A DNA stretch of 6,149 nt, from positions 1 through 6,149 of the forward strand of contig CALITN010000107.1 in the NCBI GenBank assembly GCA_938041595.1. The letters are read 5' to 3'. This stretch comes from an uncultured Flavobacteriaceae bacterium. GTDB taxonomy: Bacteria; Bacteroidota; Bacteroidia; Flavobacteriales; Flavobacteriaceae. This document shows, in pieces, positions 6,020-6,149 of this stretch (position 1 is its first letter; each line of letters begins with the position of its first letter). The position numbers and the translations under genes were made by a program. A model generated the notes under the pieces. That model was not told the DNA's origin and searched no databases. It saw only the letters and a list, made by a program, of their open reading frames with translations.

Positions 6020-6149
6020 CTAAAAATCGATTACAAATCCGAAGCTTGGAATCGGAATGTTATTTTGTTCCTCATTGCTAATTAAAGCGAGTGAACGCGG
6101 AAGAATCAGTTCCCCTGTTTCGTTTCTCGCTAAGCCATATTCCTCAGGA
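6020..6149 (-). CDS. Unidentified protein, C-terminal 42 residues only
   Basis: Read from the right edge on the minus strand, an open frame from 6148 encodes 42 residues and ends in TAG at 6022-6020. It begins PEEYGLARNETGEL, continues with LPRSLALIS and ends IPIPSFGFVIDF. The other minus-strand frame tested from the edge stops at once. The composition looks like real protein, and a convergent gene fits the hairpin at 5961-5988. The alternating polar and hydrophobic end with a terminal Phe resembles the last strand of an outer-membrane beta-barrel protein, but 42 residues are too few to assign a family. The rest of the gene lies beyond the window. Confidence 0.6.
   Translation of the reverse strand, partial: PEEYGLARNETGELILPRSLALISNEEQNNIPIPSFGFVIDF

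Overview
The window looks like an ordinary chromosomal housekeeping region of a member of the Bacteroidota, most likely a flavobacterium. This rests on the co-oriented set trigger factor–clpP–clpX, the rpsP–rimM pair with a long Ala/Glu tail on ribosomal protein bS16, promoters of the TTG / TAnnTTTG type used by that phylum, and start codons mostly preceded by A-rich sequence rather than a Shine-Dalgarno motif. No mobile element, CRISPR array, tRNA or rRNA was seen.

Layout. The left half (13-3265) is on the minus strand. In order of transcription it holds trigger factor (tig), the ClpP protease subunit and the ClpX unfoldase, separated by gaps of only 29 and 14 bases, so probably one operon for folding and quality control of new proteins. 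A 138-base divergent intergenic region (3266-3403) carries back-to-back promoters. The rightward one is a very good match, TTG-N19-TATGTTTG. Its predicted leader RNA contains an unusual compact self-complementary element just before the rpsP start. The right half (3404-5917) is on the plus strand: rpsP (bS16), rimM (16S rRNA maturation factor) and an acyl-CoA dehydrogenase that closely resembles glutaryl-CoA dehydrogenase. After it comes a 102-base gap with an imperfect hairpin, probably a terminator shared by two convergent genes. The window ends inside the C-terminal 42 codons of an unrecognised minus-strand gene.

How the genes fit together. One side makes the ribosome-bound chaperone and the ClpXP protease. 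The other makes a small-subunit ribosomal protein and the factor that helps mature the same 30S domain. Sharing one divergent control region could coordinate ribosome assembly with nascent-protein quality control, although that coordination is inference. The acyl-CoA dehydrogenase is functionally unrelated and may have its own promoter.

The main points for a second look are the 100-residue tail of bS16 that has no basic residue and contains four tandem repeats with an A-B-A-B history, the four-segment complementary element in the rpsP leader, and the unnamed partial gene at the right edge. I found no convincing new biological system.
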